A DNA stretch of 32,153 nucleotides, from positions 1-32,153 of the forward strand of contig DASXTS010000525.1 in the NCBI GenBank assembly GCA_036505275.1, written 5' to 3'. This stretch comes from DASXTS01 sp036505275 (lineage in GTDB: Bacteria > Actinomycetota > Actinomycetes > Mycobacteriales > Pseudonocardiaceae). Each line of letters begins with the position of its first letter. Position 1 is the stretch's first letter. Under the pieces are notes generated by a model. It did not search any database and had not been told where the DNA came from. It was given only the letters and a program-made list of their open reading frames with translations. Position numbers and translations under genes: made by a program. Shown here piece by piece: positions 30,987 to 32,153 of this stretch.

Positions 30987-32153
30987 TTGACCCAGGACGC
31001 CGCCAGCGAGGCCGTGCCGCTGCTCGTGCCGTCCGGTGGCGTCCCACGCGTTATAACCGACGCGGCCGCGCTGGACTCAGTGACCAGCCGGCTGACTGCC
31101 GGGACCGGTCCGGTCGCGGTGGATGCCGAACGCGCCTCTGGCTACCGTTACTCGCAGCGCGCGTACCTGGTGCAGCTGCGCCGCGAGCCGGTCGGCACCG
31201 AGCTCATCGATCCGATCGGCATGCCGTCCGACGCGTTCGAACGGCTCGCCGCCGCGCTGGCCGGGGTGGAATGGGTGCTGCATGCGGCGTCGCAGGACCT
31301 GCCGTGCCTCGCCGAGCTAGGACTGGCGCCGGACCGGTTGTTCGACACCGAGCTGGCCGGCCGGCTCGCCGGATTCGAGCGGGTGGGCCTGGCATCCATG
31401 GTGGATCGGATGCTGGGCATCAGCCTGCGCAAGGGGCACGGCGCCGCGGACTGGTCGTCGCGGCCGCTGCCCCACGACTGGCTCACCTATGCAGCGCTGG
31501 ACGTCGAGCTGCTGCTGCCGCTCCGCGAGGCGTTGCTCGCGGAGCTGTCCGCCCAGGGCAAGCTGGCCTGGGCCGAGCAGGAGTTCGAGGCCGTGCGGCT
31601 GGCACCGCCACCACCACCGCGACCGGAACCGTGGCGGCGCACCTCCGGCATCCACCGCGTGCGGCGTCCCCGCCAGCTCGCCGCGGTGCGTGAGCTGTGG
31701 GTGGCCCGCGACGAGTTGGCCGCGCGGCGCGACCTGGCGCCGGGTCGGGTGCTGCCGGACGCCGCGATCATCGACGCCGCGGTGGCCGACCCGCCGTCCC
31801 CGGCCGAGCTGACCAAGCTCCCGGTGTTCCGCGGTCGCGCTCAGCGGCGGCTGGCGGGGGCCTGGGCCGACGCCCTGCACCGGGCCCGCACCCTGCCGCG
31901 CGGCGAGCTGCCCGAGGTCAGCCCCAGCACCGACGGGCCACCGCCGATCAGCCGCTGGGCCGACAAAGACCCGGCCGCCGCAGCCCGGCTCGCCGCCGCC
32001 CGCACCGCACTCAACGACCTCGCCAGGCTCCACCGGCTGCCCGTGGAGAACCTGCTGCAACCCGAACTGGTCCGCCGGCTCTGCTGGCAGCCCCCTGACG
32101 GCGCCGCGCCACCTGCCGTCGCCGGTGCCCTGCGCGCCGGCGGCGCCCGCCAG
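30987..32153 (+). CDS. rnd: Ribonuclease D family 3'-5' exonuclease (runs off right edge)
   Basis: 389 codons are present. The DEDDy exonuclease motifs are Exo I VAVDAERASGYRYSQRAYLVQL, Exo II VLHAASQDLPCL and Exo III YAALDVELLL. An HRDC domain follows (ELWVARDELAARRDLAPGRVLPDAAI), then a second HRDC-like region near the C-terminus (AARTALNDLARLHRLPVENLL). RNase D trims tRNA 3' ends. The start is uncertain: TTG 30987 and GTG 31014 share the frame and no ATG is available. The downstream end is outside the window, but only a few residues should be missing. Confidence 0.92.
   Translation, partial: MTQDAASEAVPLLVPSGGVPRVITDAAALDSVTSRLTAGTGPVAVDAERASGYRYSQRAYLVQLRREPVGTELIDPIGMPSDAFERLAAALAGVEWVLHAASQDLPCLAELGLAPDRLFDTELAGRLAGFERVGLASMVDRMLGISLRKGHGAADWSSRPLPHDWLTYAALDVELLLPLREALLAELSAQGKLAWAEQEFEAVRLAPPPPPRPEPWRRTSGIHRVRRPRQLAAVRELWVARDELAARRDLAPGRVLPDAAIIDAAVADPPSPAELTKLPVFRGRAQRRLAGAWADALHRARTLPRGELPEVSPSTDGPPPISRWADKDPAAAARLAAARTALNDLARLHRLPVENLLQPELVRRLCWQPPDGAAPPAVAGALRAGGARQ

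Overview
The window is very GC-rich, uses third-position G/C almost throughout, and starts many genes with GTG. The gene content points to a filamentous or related actinomycete: heme genes of the coproporphyrin route (hemE, hemG/hemY, hemQ) grouped together, a DUF3000 gene and a LuxR-type response regulator next to ribonuclease D, an actinobacterial LigC-type ligase and a LigD-type polymerase, and a rifamycin monooxygenase start with an apparent rifamycin-associated element. Pseudonocardiales or a neighbouring order is my best guess; the sequence alone does not fix the genus. No rRNA, tRNA, intact transposon or CRISPR array is visible.

Left part (1-6.3 kb). The 5' end of a rifampicin monooxygenase gene runs off the left edge on the minus strand. 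Upstream of it lie a promoter-like hexamer and a 19-bp inverted repeat that resembles the rifamycin-associated element. Next comes a decayed Tn3-family transposase remnant. It abuts a three-gene ABC transporter operon (ATPase, a permease with a large extracytoplasmic insert, a second permease), which is divergent from a NarL/LuxR-type two-component pair. The layout suggests export or resistance controlled by the adjacent kinase and regulator.

Middle (6.3-15.3 kb). Mostly single-gene units: two small membrane proteins (DUF4190-like, DUF1772-like), an LLM flavin-dependent oxidoreductase, a secreted substrate-binding/VWA fusion, two VOC-fold proteins, an ArsR-SRPBCC fusion regulator with paired operators, a PPK2-type polyphosphate kinase with a single-base frameshift, ornithine aminotransferase (rocD) and a short AraC-type regulator.

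Right part (15.3-32.15 kb). A secreted subtilase with an unusual active-site motif converges on an ABC-F ATPase. A RibD-like reductase and ATP-dependent DNA ligase (LigC) form a two-gene operon. An alpha/beta-hydrolase lipoprotein that lacks the nucleophile serine follows, then a LigD-type polymerase, a small membrane protein, msrB, and hemQ-cutA-hemG-hemE on the minus strand. The window ends with a zinc-ribbon protein, DUF3000, a Uma2-type gene remnant, a response regulator and ribonuclease D, which runs off the right edge.

Two themes cut across the region. At least eleven genes have a TANNNT hexamer ending 6-8 nt before the start codon, which indicates leaderless transcription. Three intergenic copies of a long palindrome with the arm GCGACGATGTGACAT sit at gene 3' ends. 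One of them carries a 17-bp tandem array in its loop and supplies the last codons and the stop of hemG. I see no convincing large undescribed multi-gene system; the palindrome family and the odd active sites are the most interesting leads.
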